IMG/VR virus record: IMGVR_UViG_3300028829_006752
Span: 1-43,963 of that record
Source of the DNA: a virus
Direction: 5' to 3' (one strand)
DNA length: 43,963 bases
Shown: one piece after another, positions 32,867 to 40,546 of the stretch
Position numbering within the stretch: position 1 is the stretch's first letter
Layout: the number at the start of each line of letters is the position of its first letter
Notes under the pieces: model-generated
Told to the model about the DNA's origin: nothing
Databases searched by the model: none
The model's input: the letters and a program-made list of their open reading frames with translations, nothing else
Program-made: the position numbers and the translations under genes

Positions 32867-34028
32867 CACTCAATATATTACAAAATATTTGCTCTTGTTT
32901 TTTTACTTTTTCTTTTAAACAATTTGACATTGAAGAATACTTTTCAATACTGCCAACCTCACGCCAAGCGTTGTTATGGTTTGTGTATTCGCTTATATAC
33001 ACACGCACGCCCTTTTGTTTCATTTCTTCTACCCACGCATCAAATTTTTCAAAATCAAAGATTTGCTTGTTGTATCTCAAGGTGTTAATATACGGTGGAT
33101 CGCAGTAAACAATAGAATTGGGCTGAAATTCAAACTCCCAGTAGTTTTTGCAAGTAAAGGTAATATTGCTTTCAAGTTGTTGAAGTTGTTGAAGTGGTTG
33201 AAGTGGTTCAAGTTGTTCAAGTCGTTGAAGTTGTTCAAGTTGTTGAAGTTGCTCAAGTGGTTCAAGTCGCTCAAGGTGTTGAAATTGTTGAAGTCGCTCA
33301 AGTTGTTGAAGTCGTTGTTCAAGTTGTTCAAGTCCTCTGTCATTTTTCAATTGGCTTTCATTCAAATATTTACACTTTTCCAACATTGAATAATCTTTTA
33401 TAACTTCATACTCTTCTTGCGTACAGTATAAATAAGCATTGTTATGCTTGCCAAAGCGTTTATTGCGTGTATTTTTCAATATGTAATTTCTTAAAAATAG
33501 ACGGCGTTCCCTTTGATTTTCAATATCATATACTTTGCTAAAATTTTGCCAATCATCCGTTTTACCAATCATTTCAAGCCACTCCTTGCCAGCTTCTTTG
33601 CATTTATTTACAACTACAAAATGCCCTTGTTTTTTATAATTCTCAATATCTTTGCCAAACAAATAACTATTTCCACTATTCCCAAACGACCAGCAAAGGC
33701 GTATAAGTTGACCATACCAATCTTGTCTTTCTTTTAATTCAACAAACTCCTCCCCTGAAATCCATTTATATAAAAGCTCTTCGTTAATTCCTTCTTGCAA
33801 TTTCTTATGTAAGTCAATCAAAGGTTGCTGTATATCGTTCATAACAACTTGAAAACCTTGTTGATAAAAATAATAACCAACTGCACCACCACCACAAAAC
33901 AAATCGTATATTTTAGTAATATTGTTTTCCGCAAAAAGACAATTTGTGTTTCCCAAGTCTTTGTTTATAATTTCAAATATCTTTTTAACAATGGCTTGCT
34001 TTGAGCCTTGATATGGTATTCTATACAT
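32859..34028 (-). CDS. Dam-type adenine-N6 DNA methyltransferase, copy 2
   Basis: About 389 residues, with the same motifs as copy 1 (DLFCGGGAVG and SIVYCDPPYIN). The N-terminal 60 residues differ from copy 1 at only a few positions. The central linker is a long three-residue-periodic run (LEQLQQLERLQQFQH... ), encoded by a 9-bp minisatellite and longer than in copy 1. The C-terminus adds VKKQEQ and ILSDV, and its stop overlaps copy 1. Co-translation with copy 1 is likely. Confidence 0.9.
   Translation of the reverse strand: MYRIPYQGSKQAIVKKIFEIINKDLGNTNCLFAENNITKIYDLFCGGGAVGYYFYQQGFQVVMNDIQQPLIDLHKKLQEGINEELLYKWISGEEFVELKERQDWYGQLIRLCWSFGNSGNSYLFGKDIENYKKQGHFVVVNKCKEAGKEWLEMIGKTDDWQNFSKVYDIENQRERRLFLRNYILKNTRNKRFGKHNNAYLYCTQEEYEVIKDYSMLEKCKYLNESQLKNDRGLEQLEQRLQQLERLQQFQHLERLEPLEQLQQLEQLQRLEQLEPLQPLQQLQQLESNITFTCKNYWEFEFQPNSIVYCDPPYINTLRYNKQIFDFEKFDAWVEEMKQKGVRVYISEYTNHNNAWREVGSIEKYSSMSNCLKEKVKKQEQIFCNILSDV
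33173..33335 (-). repeat. 9-bp minisatellite coding a Leu/Gln/Glu linker in Dam copy 2
   Basis: About 17 degenerate copies of GTTGAAGTT-like 9-mers (plus-strand reading) encode LxxLxx periodicity. The equivalent place in copy 1 (about 32087-32150) has a shorter, diverged version. Because units are multiples of three bases, copy-number changes alter linker length without breaking frame. Confidence 0.85.
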
Positions 34029-34053
34029 CACTCAATTTTAATTAATTAAGATA

Positions 34054-34091
34054 TCATACTTTTTCATACTCTTTCATTAACAATTTTCAAT
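34054..34091 (-). repeat. 38-bp direct repeat at the end of the Ref-like gene (partner 31722-31759)
   Basis: Covers the last codons (KIVNERV, stop) of the Ref-like gene and a vestigial ATGAAAAAGTATGA identical to the beginning of thyX, now 25 bases upstream of Dam copy 2. It shows that thyX once followed this gene directly, with an ATGA overlap. Confidence 0.85.
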
Positions 34092-34357
34092 AAATTCTGT
34101 TGCGTATCAAATTTTTCTTCCCATGTATTGACTCCCGCATGCACTGCTACACCATGCCCGCCCGTTCTATGGTGCATGTGGCACAATGGAATAACCTCTG
34201 TGTGTTTTGCTCTTGCACCAAATCCAGATGTCTTTGTAATATGGTGTAATTCTGCTGGTGTTCCGTGTGCATCAAAAAATAACTCACACACAATACACCC
34301 TATTTCTGCAACCTGCGACATATATTCACGCTCTTGTTTATTGGCTCTCTTTTTCAT
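34064..34357 (-). CDS. Ref/HNH-like Zn nuclease
   Basis: 97 residues. CIVC (Zn), then LHHITKTSGFGARAKHTEVI and PLCHMHHRTGGHGVAVHAG give the Cys-x2-Cys/His-His/Cys-x2-His-His pattern of Ref-type (RecA-dependent) HNH nucleases of phages. It could nick DNA during recombination or repair. Unusually for this genome it has a Shine-Dalgarno-like AGGAG (34361-34365) close to the ATG at 34357. It follows nrdA with a 9-base gap. Confidence 0.82.
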   Translation of the reverse strand: MKKRANKQEREYMSQVAEIGCIVCELFFDAHGTPAELHHITKTSGFGARAKHTEVIPLCHMHHRTGGHGVAVHAGVNTWEEKFDTQQNLLKIVNERV

Positions 34358-34366
34358 ACACTCCTT

Positions 34367-36136
34367 TTACTGACACACCTCACACTCTTTATTGCCAAAA
34401 TCACTAATAGAAAAGCCTCTACAATAATATAAGGACTTCAAGCCAAGCTTCCATGCAAGCCAATGAATTTCATGTAATTCCTCTTTTGCGATAGTGGGGC
34501 TTAACAATACATTTAGTGACTGACCTTGACATATATACGCTTGACGCTGTGCTGCAAGTCTTATTAAGGCTTTTTGTTCTATTAAACGCCACGGCTTAAA
34601 TGCTTTCATTTCTTCCGCAGAGAAGAGACCGCCCAACTGTAAATTAGCCTTTCGCAAGTCGCCATCAACCTTTAAAATTGTTGATATAACAAAGTCTTGA
34701 AATTCAGGCTTGAACTTTTTTGAATTTAGCAACTCTTGAAAGGTAGGTGTGATAATAATTTGCGTCCCCTCTTTTGCCTGATCTGTATAAACACAAGCAT
34801 AATGTGGCTCAATTCCTTGACTCACTTGTCCCGCAATCTTGCCAATGGTTGCCGTTGGTGCAATAGCAAATATATGTGTAAATCTTGCTCCGCCTATTGG
34901 ACGGCAATACTCACTAACATCATAATAATCTTCAAAGCTACCGCGGATTTGTGCAAGCCCTGTATTTGCATCGCATGCTCTGTCATGTATGTCACTAAAG
35001 ATTCTCTCATTCACCTCAAAAGCCTCTTCACTCTCAATGTCTATCAAATGTTTTTGTAGGTATGAATGAAAGCCCATAACTCCAAGACCGACCGATCTTT
35101 CACGCATTGCTGAATATCTTGCACAAGAAATTTCATCTGGGGCATTGTCAATAAAATACTGCAATACATTATCAAGGAACATAAGAATATCTTGAATAAA
35201 ATCTTGATTGTCTCTCCACTCATCGTATGTATATAAATTTAATGATGATAAGCAACAAACCGCAGTTCGCTTTTTGTCAAGATGGTCTTTGCCAGTAGTA
35301 AGCATAATTTCCGTGCAAAGATTTGACATTTTTACTTTTAAATCAAGCTCCTCATAAGAAAATGGCAAATGTTTATTTACATTATCTTCAAATACAATAT
35401 ACGGCTCACCAGTCTCATGTCGCATAATTAAAATATCTTGCCACAGCTCCCTTGCATTAATACCATATTTTGCTTTTTGCTTTGTGCTTGGCGAGGTAAA
35501 ATACCATTTTTCATTGTGTGCGACTGCGTGCATGAACTCATCGTTGATAACAATTCCATGATGTGCAGTTGCAACGCCAACAACCTTCCTTTTGTTCTCA
35601 CCGCCACTGAATCTAATATATAAAAATTCTTCAATTTCTGGGTGTGAAATATGAAGATATGCTGCCAACGCACCACGGCGAGTGCCTGCTTGCATAATGG
35701 CATCAACTGCCTTGTAGTTTATTATCATTGTTGGAATAACACCAGCCGTCTCACCCTTGTCTTTTATGGCACAACCCACTTCACGGATGTTAGAAAAGTT
35801 GGTGCCAATCCCACCGCCATAAGAAGTAAGGTACTCACTCTCCACTCTCGTGTCAATAATGTCTTTAAGAGTGTCCTCAGCTTCATTGAGGAAGCAGGAA
35901 ATAGGCATATTTTTACTTGAGCCTGCATTTGCAAGTATTGGGGTAGCTGGCAAAAACCACCCATTTACAAGGTATTCATAAATCTTTTTTTGATGTATTT
36001 CATCTGTAGAGAATGCAGATGATACTCTTTCAAATAATTCTTCAATGCTACTTTCATCATTTTTGTAATAACCATTTTGCAAAATACTTTCACGCACTTT
36101 CTTTTGGTTCTTAGTTTGTTTATTATAATAGCTCAT
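34367..36136 (-). CDS. nrdA: Class I ribonucleotide reductase, alpha subunit
   Basis: 589 residues. Catalytic set: PISCFL (reducing Cys), SNLCTEI (Asn, thiyl Cys, Glu), SLYYCRG near the C-terminus (radical-transfer Tyr pair and Cys), and a C-terminal CEVCQ redox tail. The N-terminal ATP-cone is absent, so dATP feedback inhibition is not expected. Reduces ribonucleotides to deoxyribonucleotides with NrdB. The start overlaps the NrdB stop by four bases. Confidence 0.95.
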   Translation of the reverse strand: MSYYNKQTKNQKKVRESILQNGYYKNDESSIEELFERVSSAFSTDEIHQKKIYEYLVNGWFLPATPILANAGSSKNMPISCFLNEAEDTLKDIIDTRVESEYLTSYGGGIGTNFSNIREVGCAIKDKGETAGVIPTMIINYKAVDAIMQAGTRRGALAAYLHISHPEIEEFLYIRFSGGENKRKVVGVATAHHGIVINDEFMHAVAHNEKWYFTSPSTKQKAKYGINARELWQDILIMRHETGEPYIVFEDNVNKHLPFSYEELDLKVKMSNLCTEIMLTTGKDHLDKKRTAVCCLSSLNLYTYDEWRDNQDFIQDILMFLDNVLQYFIDNAPDEISCARYSAMRERSVGLGVMGFHSYLQKHLIDIESEEAFEVNERIFSDIHDRACDANTGLAQIRGSFEDYYDVSEYCRPIGGARFTHIFAIAPTATIGKIAGQVSQGIEPHYACVYTDQAKEGTQIIITPTFQELLNSKKFKPEFQDFVISTILKVDGDLRKANLQLGGLFSAEEMKAFKPWRLIEQKALIRLAAQRQAYICQGQSLNVLLSPTIAKEELHEIHWLAWKLGLKSLYYCRGFSISDFGNKECEVCQ

Positions 36137-37206
36137 AAATCATATTTACAATTATCCCAATTTCCAGATGTTGTGTTGTGTGCATAGTCAGTCACCACAC
36201 ATTCAAAAAAATTCACAATACCAGTGTTTAAAATCTCATCCATAAAAGGCAATGGATTTTGTTGTATGTGATACATTGTTTTTAACCCCAATTGCTTTAA
36301 TCTAATATCCGCAATGTAGCGAATGTATAGCTTCACACTTTCCGCTGTAATGGTAAAAAAAGAGCCTTGACACGGTGTAAAAACATAATCAATGAAAGCA
36401 TCTTCAAAATGCACAATTGCACCAGATATTGTATATAGCTCCTTTTTTAAGGATTCCGTCCAAATATCGGGGTTTTCATTTTTAAAGGTATGAAATAGCT
36501 TGATAATAGCCTCAACATGTAATGCTTCGTCTTTTAAAGACCATTTAATAGTTTCGTTGATTCCCTGTAAAACTCCACCATTTACAGTGCGTGATGGTTC
36601 AAACAATATAGCAAACGAGCTATACAGTTGTAATCCCTCTGTAAATGCACCAAAGCAAGCAAGGTTTTTTAATATTTCCTCTTTATATTTTTGTCCCAAA
36701 AATTGGTTACAATCTATAACGCCATTAGATCTGTTATGAATAATTAACTCAACAATCTTTTGCAAAGAATGTTTGTTTAGATAGTCACTCTTATCTTGCA
36801 TTTCCTTAATTCCCTGATACTCAGTAAAAAAGCCATTTAGCCTTGTTTTTGAAAGATTAAGTGTTTCAATTAGTTTAGCATACGCCTCAACATGTATATT
36901 TTCACGATCCGCAAAACTACACAACATTGCATTAACATCTTGATGTCTAAAAATTTGCATCAAATTATCTGTGTAATTATTGCAAACCGAGACATCAGCT
37001 TGCGTAAAAAATTGTAAAATACGCATTAATGTATCTTGTGCCGGCTGTGGCAGTGAGTAAAACTCACGCTTTGTGCGTGTATGGCTAACTTGTGATACCT
37101 GCCAATGCATTGTATCACTATGCTGCTCTTTTACAGCTTTACACCAATCATATTGTGAATGCGTTTCATAGTGAACACACGGGTTGAGTAAATTATTCAT
37201 AATCAT
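36133..37206 (-). CDS. nrdB: Class I ribonucleotide reductase, beta subunit
   Basis: 357 residues. Di-iron ligands appear in FADRENIHVEAYAKLIE (Glu, His) and KDEALHVEAI (Glu, His), with the radical Tyr in HVEAY at the family position. Generates the tyrosyl radical for NrdA. The order beta then alpha is reversed relative to many operons. Encoded 10 bases after the dUTPase gene. Confidence 0.94.
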   Translation of the reverse strand: MIMNNLLNPCVHYETHSQYDWCKAVKEQHSDTMHWQVSQVSHTRTKREFYSLPQPAQDTLMRILQFFTQADVSVCNNYTDNLMQIFRHQDVNAMLCSFADRENIHVEAYAKLIETLNLSKTRLNGFFTEYQGIKEMQDKSDYLNKHSLQKIVELIIHNRSNGVIDCNQFLGQKYKEEILKNLACFGAFTEGLQLYSSFAILFEPSRTVNGGVLQGINETIKWSLKDEALHVEAIIKLFHTFKNENPDIWTESLKKELYTISGAIVHFEDAFIDYVFTPCQGSFFTITAESVKLYIRYIADIRLKQLGLKTMYHIQQNPLPFMDEILNTGIVNFFECVVTDYAHNTTSGNWDNCKYDL

Positions 37207-37215
37207 TAAAACATT

Positions 37216-37872
37216 TTATTTTCCAGTTGACCCAAAACCTCCACGATCCGTGGAACTAATCTCATCTACAACCTCAAGCTGTGATGGCTCTAAGCTTCTA
37301 ATAAGCATTTGTGCAATCTTATCACCTTTTTTAATCATGTAAGGTTCATGCCCAAAGTTTTCAATAATAACACCAATTTCTTGACGGTATGAATTGTCTA
37401 TTGTTCCAACGCCATTTGCAACTCTAATTCCATGCTTTAGACAAAGTCCAGAGCGTGAGCGAATGTCCGCTACTGCGTATTTTTTTATTAATTTACTTTC
37501 AAGATGTAATGGAAATCCGTGAGTTTTCGGTATAGGTTTTATATCATCACATAAATCGTCACCATCATAATATCTACCAGTATTAGTAAAACTCCAATCG
37601 TCAACTTGTAATGTATCCTCAGGTCGTTGTTCATTTGTGTATAAATATCTGCAGTCTTTAGGCAACTCAATTGCAATTCCTGTTTTTATGAGTATTCTAC
37701 CTTGTGGCTCAAGATAACACTTATTCCCAATTATTTCTTCGAGTTTAATTTGAGTATCCCTTAAATGCTCTGCACAAAAGTCATCAACATATAAATCCCA
37801 AAGGTCACCTGCGTTTTCCTGTGTTGGAACTCTTGCCGTTTTCGTTAGTTTTTTTACTTTAAAAGGTATCAT
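37216..37872 (-). CDS. dut: dUTP diphosphatase
   Basis: 218 residues. Trimeric dUTPase motifs in order: AGDLWDLY (1), DIRSRSGL (2), GVGTIDNSYRQEIGVII (3), GDKIAQMLI (4), STDRGGFGSTGK (5). There is an insertion of roughly 70 residues between motifs 1 and 2 (QRPEDTLQVDDWSFTNTGRY onward), typical of some phage forms. The ATG at 37872 (MIPFKVKKLTKTARVP) fits family starts better than the GTG at 37938, which overlaps the previous stop. Hydrolyses dUTP, keeping uracil out of DNA and feeding ThyX with dUMP. Confidence 0.93.
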   Translation of the reverse strand: MIPFKVKKLTKTARVPTQENAGDLWDLYVDDFCAEHLRDTQIKLEEIIGNKCYLEPQGRILIKTGIAIELPKDCRYLYTNEQRPEDTLQVDDWSFTNTGRYYDGDDLCDDIKPIPKTHGFPLHLESKLIKKYAVADIRSRSGLCLKHGIRVANGVGTIDNSYRQEIGVIIENFGHEPYMIKKGDKIAQMLIRSLEPSQLEVVDEISSTDRGGFGSTGK

Positions 37873-37934
37873 ATATAAAATATCATTTTGATTATAAATA
37901 CTTTCAATATAATAAATTATAATGTCAAGCAGTA

Positions 37935-38258
37935 TCACCTTTTATTATCTAAAACCTCTACTATATAATTTTCTACTTTCAGTTTCCTATCATCAGTACT
38001 AAAAAACTGCTCTCTCCGTATTTTAACTTTCAAAATATCTCCTTTTGCAAACTGTACAAGGCTATTTTCAACTTTTTCTACAAAATCATTATCCTCCACA
38101 ATAGCATAAAAACTTGACTGCCCATCATTTACAAACCATTTATTCCCCTCTTTAACGCTTAATTTCACTATATTAATTCTTGTAATAAATGTAACATCGT
38201 CTTGAAGCTTTGTTTTATTTTCTAATGCTTTTCCATGATAAATTAATTGAAAGTGCAT
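37935..38258 (-). CDS. Protein of unknown function, first gene of the leftward arc (107 aa)
   Basis: Beta-rich, charged, beginning MHFQLIYHGKALENKTKLQD and containing FAKGDILKVKIRREQFFSTD, which could be an OB-like or similar small barrel. It precedes dut. First in an early leftward operon, it may be a regulator or DNA-metabolism accessory. No family recognised. Confidence 0.65.
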   Translation of the reverse strand: MHFQLIYHGKALENKTKLQDDVTFITRINIVKLSVKEGNKWFVNDGQSSFYAIVEDNDFVEKVENSLVQFAKGDILKVKIRREQFFSTDDRKLKVENYIVEVLDNKR

Positions 38259-38391
38259 TTTACAAAACAGAATTTTTAATTAATTTATCAAAAACAAATA
38301 CATTTTCACTTTTCAAGTCTTTTTTGTATAAAGAGGTGTATCATTACCATTTTTAGTCTAAAATCGGAGTTAAATTCGAGCAATGTTTTTC

Positions 38392-38419
38392 TTGACTTTT
38401 TAAAATAATAAAATATTCA
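38392..38419 (+). promoter_or_regulatory. Sigma70-like promoter at the start of the rightward arc
   Basis: TTGACT at 38392-38397, 16-base spacer, TATTCA at 38414-38419, shared layout with 2185, 40995 and 42963. It would give a roughly 115-base structured leader before the ATG at 38543. Confidence 0.55.
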
Positions 38420-38453
38420 TATTTAGAATTCTAGCAGGGTTGCTCCTGTGAAT

Positions 38454-38520
38454 ACGCCATAATTAATACCTATGGCGTTCCCACTTTCTTAATAGTGGTT
38501 AAAGAATTATATGGGAACGC
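38454..38520 (+). promoter_or_regulatory. Leader RNA with two mutually exclusive hairpins
   Basis: Hairpin A pairs ACGCCATA (38454-38461) with TATGGCGT (38471-38478). Hairpin B pairs GCGTTCCCA (38475-38483) with TGGGAACGC (38512-38520). They share GCGT at 38475-38478 and so cannot both form. An inner CCACT/AGTGG stem could nest in B. No T-tract follows B, so a classic terminator is not obvious; a translational switch or protein-binding site is possible. No known riboswitch class recognised. Confidence 0.5.
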
Positions 38521-38542
38521 TTATTAAGTATTATAAACGATT

Positions 38543-39055
38543 ATGAATATATTTCTTACAAATTACAATCCAGCAATTGCTTCACAACACCTTGATGATT
38601 TGCGGTTAAATAAAATGATTTTAGAAACCGCACAAATACTTTCTCAAGCATATAGGTATTTTTTCGGAGACAATGATAAACTCTATAAAGACACACATAT
38701 AAATCACCCTTGTTGTGTTTGGGTAAGAAAAAGTGTGAAAAATTATAATTGGTTAGTTTTTTATTTTATAGAATTAAATTCAGAAAGATTTTACAGAGCT
38801 GGAAAAAATCATTTATCTTATACAAAACTTAGTAGACTTTTTGAAAATAAAATCAGCGGCAAAAAGATGTCATATTCCGTTAATATAACATACATTGATG
38901 ATATTAATTTTGATTTTGATTGTTCTACTTATAAAGATACTAACTTACGATTAACTGTAAAATATCAAAAAACATTAATAGACAAATGGAATTCTGATAA
39001 AAGACTGCCAAAGTGGACTAAAAGAGGTGTTCCAGAATTTTACAAAAACAACTAA
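38543..39055 (+). CDS. Widespread phage protein of unknown function (170 aa)
   Basis: Begins MNIFLTNYNPAIASQHLDDL, followed by RLNKMILETAQILSQAYRYF, then NHPCCVWVRKSVKNYNWLVF and RAGKNHLSYTKL. The pattern MNIFxxxxxPxxAxxxLxDxHxxKMxxETAQ, with HPCxxWxRxSxxNYxWL, recurs in many phages and may be a small helical nucleic-acid-acting enzyme, but I cannot name its reaction. First gene of the rightward arc, downstream of a structured leader. Confidence 0.75.
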   Translation: MNIFLTNYNPAIASQHLDDLRLNKMILETAQILSQAYRYFFGDNDKLYKDTHINHPCCVWVRKSVKNYNWLVFYFIELNSERFYRAGKNHLSYTKLSRLFENKISGKKMSYSVNITYIDDINFDFDCSTYKDTNLRLTVKYQKTLIDKWNSDKRLPKWTKRGVPEFYKNN

Positions 39056-39072
39056 ACTTTTAAAATAAATTT

Positions 39073-39294
39073 ATGTATAAACAAGATATTATGCAAATGA
39101 TTTATGAGCAATGCGAAATAAAACATAAAACTTACAAACTATACACAAAATACAAAGATATATCTGGGTATCATTATTTTATATATGCCAAACGCAATAA
39201 TGATAATACAGTAAAGTTTTTGGAACGTGGTGTATCAATACTAACATATCATTTTAAATTTAAAAAGGAATATAAAAATATTAGAAGAAGATAA
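39073..39294 (+). CDS. Small basic protein of unknown function (73 aa)
   Basis: MYKQDIMQMIYEQCEIKHKT and many Lys, Tyr; ends KEYKNIRRR. It follows its neighbour by 17 bases in the same direction. Charge suggests nucleic-acid contact, but there is no recognised motif. Confidence 0.55.
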   Translation: MYKQDIMQMIYEQCEIKHKTYKLYTKYKDISGYHYFIYAKRNNDNTVKFLERGVSILTYHFKFKKEYKNIRRR

Positions 39295-39341
39295 TTGTTG
39301 ACATTTTGGAAAAACCATGAAGTCTAAATATGTACAAACTC

Positions 39342-39378
39342 GTGGAGTAGGTAAGGTCTACTCCACACTTAACCTTAC
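39342..39378 (+). promoter_or_regulatory. Hairpin with pseudoknot potential upstream of the initiator gene
   Basis: A 9-bp stem GTGGAGTAG (39342-39350)/CTACTCCAC (39358-39366) encloses the loop GTAAGGT (39351-39357). That whole loop is complementary to ACCTTAC at 39372-39378, 18 bases before the initiator ATG. Either a pseudoknot (partly, as loop 1 would be very short) or alternative pairing is possible, suggesting control of initiator translation. Confidence 0.5.
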
Positions 39379-39396
39379 TAAGTAATTTATGCCACT

Positions 39397-40431
39397 ATGG
39401 ACGCACAACAGCAAGTATTTTTACGCAAAGAGCAAATACCATTTACAATGGTTGCTAACGCTATTATTTTTGATAGCAGGATTTCAAGTAAGGCAAAATT
39501 TTATTATGTTTATTTGTCAAGTAAGCCCGACGCATGGAAATTTCATACAAATTGCATTGTAAAAGAAATTAAAGAAGGTAGAGATGCTTTTTATAATGGA
39601 TTAAAAGAGCTTATTGAGTTTGGATACCTTGAAAGGCAACAAATCAAAGAAAATGGAAAATTCAAACATACAGACTATATCTTAAAAATACCGTATACGG
39701 AAAACACGGACACGGAAAAGCCGTATACGGAAAACACGGACTATAATAATAAAGACTTAAATAAGAATGATAAAAGTAATAAAGATATAAAAGACACCGC
39801 AAGCGGTTCTCCTCTTTCTCAATTTGAAGAGTTTTGGAATGAATACGGGAAAAAAGTAAAAAAACCAAAAGCGGAGGAGAGTTACAAGCATGCACTCAAA
39901 ACAAAAGACACCACTTTTCAAAGTATAATGAAGGGAGTTAAAAAGTACAATGAGTATTTGAATGTTGCAATATGGCTTGAAAGGGCAGACCCTACCACTT
40001 GGTTAAATGGTCAACGCTGGAATGATGATTATGATGATTTGATAAAACAAGAGTATAAGAAGAATGGAAAAACACCACCAATTCAACAGAAAAGCCCCGA
40101 GAAGCAACAAGAGGAGGTAAGAATGAAGGAAGACGCACAAAAGAAGCGTGAAGGCGTTTTAAGGTTTTTAAACGACAATGAGACAGAATTTATGAACCAT
40201 ATTAAGGAAAGCTTGAAAACAGATTATTTTACAAACCCACTCCATCATTTCTGGATTAATGATCTTGTTTTTTGTTATAGAGATAAAGTTGCATATTTGG
40301 GCTTTACCCAGCAAAAACATATTGACGCAGTGGAGCGAAATTTTACAAAAATTGAACAAATTATTGTTCGTGCATTGAGTGTATGTGATGAATTGAAGGC
40401 GGAAAAAATAGAATTGAAATTAATTGATTAA
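39397..40431 (+). CDS. Replication initiator protein (lambda O/HTH_36-like)
   Basis: 344 residues. The N-terminal winged-helix domain (FTMVANAIIFDSRISSKAKF and the recognition region KEGRDAFYNGLKELIEFGYL) spans residues 1-98. A polar linker (PYTENTDTEKPYTENTDYNN) coincides with iteron-like repeats in the DNA. The C-terminal region begins FEEFWNEYGKKVKKPKAEES and has TTWLNGQRWNDDYDD, common in phage O/DnaT-like replication proteins. It probably binds the origin within its own gene and recruits host helicase; no helicase gene is visible in the window. Confidence 0.83.
   Translation: MDAQQQVFLRKEQIPFTMVANAIIFDSRISSKAKFYYVYLSSKPDAWKFHTNCIVKEIKEGRDAFYNGLKELIEFGYLERQQIKENGKFKHTDYILKIPYTENTDTEKPYTENTDYNNKDLNKNDKSNKDIKDTASGSPLSQFEEFWNEYGKKVKKPKAEESYKHALKTKDTTFQSIMKGVKKYNEYLNVAIWLERADPTTWLNGQRWNDDYDDLIKQEYKKNGKTPPIQQKSPEKQQEEVRMKEDAQKKREGVLRFLNDNETEFMNHIKESLKTDYFTNPLHHFWINDLVFCYRDKVAYLGFTQQKHIDAVERNFTKIEQIIVRALSVCDELKAEKIELKLID
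39691..39790 (+). other. Predicted replication origin: iterons plus A/T-rich tract inside the initiator gene
   Basis: The 20-bp block CCGTATACGGAAAACACGGA occurs at 39691-39710 and 39721-39740. ACGGAAAA recurs at 39697, 39712 and 39727, exactly 15 bases apart. Each 20-mer starts with the perfect palindrome CCGTATACGG. Immediately downstream, about 39741-39790 is almost only A/T with few G/C, like a DNA unwinding element. The layout (wing-helix domain, iterons, A/T tract within one gene) mirrors lambda O/ori. Confidence 0.68.
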
Positions 40432-40435
40432 ATGT

Positions 40436-40546
40436 ATGAACATATTTTGTAAGCATGATTGCACTTACCATTGGAGAGGTATTCGCAACAAGTTAAAACA
40501 TTATAAAAGTTACATTAACTCAATTATACAGCAAAACAATGCATAG
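40436..40546 (+). CDS. Tiny ORF (36 aa) after the initiator gene
   Basis: MNIFCKHDCTYHWRGIRNKL... with two Cys and three His, starting four bases after the initiator stop. Its end overlaps the next tiny ORF start (ATGCATAG), which implies coupled translation. The Cys/His content could bind a metal. Not recognised. Confidence 0.45.
   Translation: MNIFCKHDCTYHWRGIRNKLKHYKSYINSIIQQNNA

Larger units (their letters stand above)
38259..38542. other. Divergent intergenic region between the two arcs
   Basis: 284 bases with no ORF. It carries the rightward promoter 38392-38419 and a structured leader 38434-38520 (separate entries). A leftward promoter for the nucleotide-metabolism operon must lie here, but none of good quality was found by eye. 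Confidence 0.75.

Noticed and set aside
33077-33403. Several open frames in both strands of the Dam copy 2 linker
   Set aside because: They arise from the 9-bp minisatellite, which is open in several frames; only the Dam frame has enzyme motifs on both sides.
37872-37938. GTG at 37938 as the dUTPase start
   Set aside because: The extra 22 residues are unlike the family, and MIPFKVKKLTKTARVP at 37872 matches usual starts.
39298-39303. TTGACA as a promoter for the initiator gene
   Set aside because: No TATAAT-like hexamer at 16-18 bases; the closest is at an unsuitable spacing.
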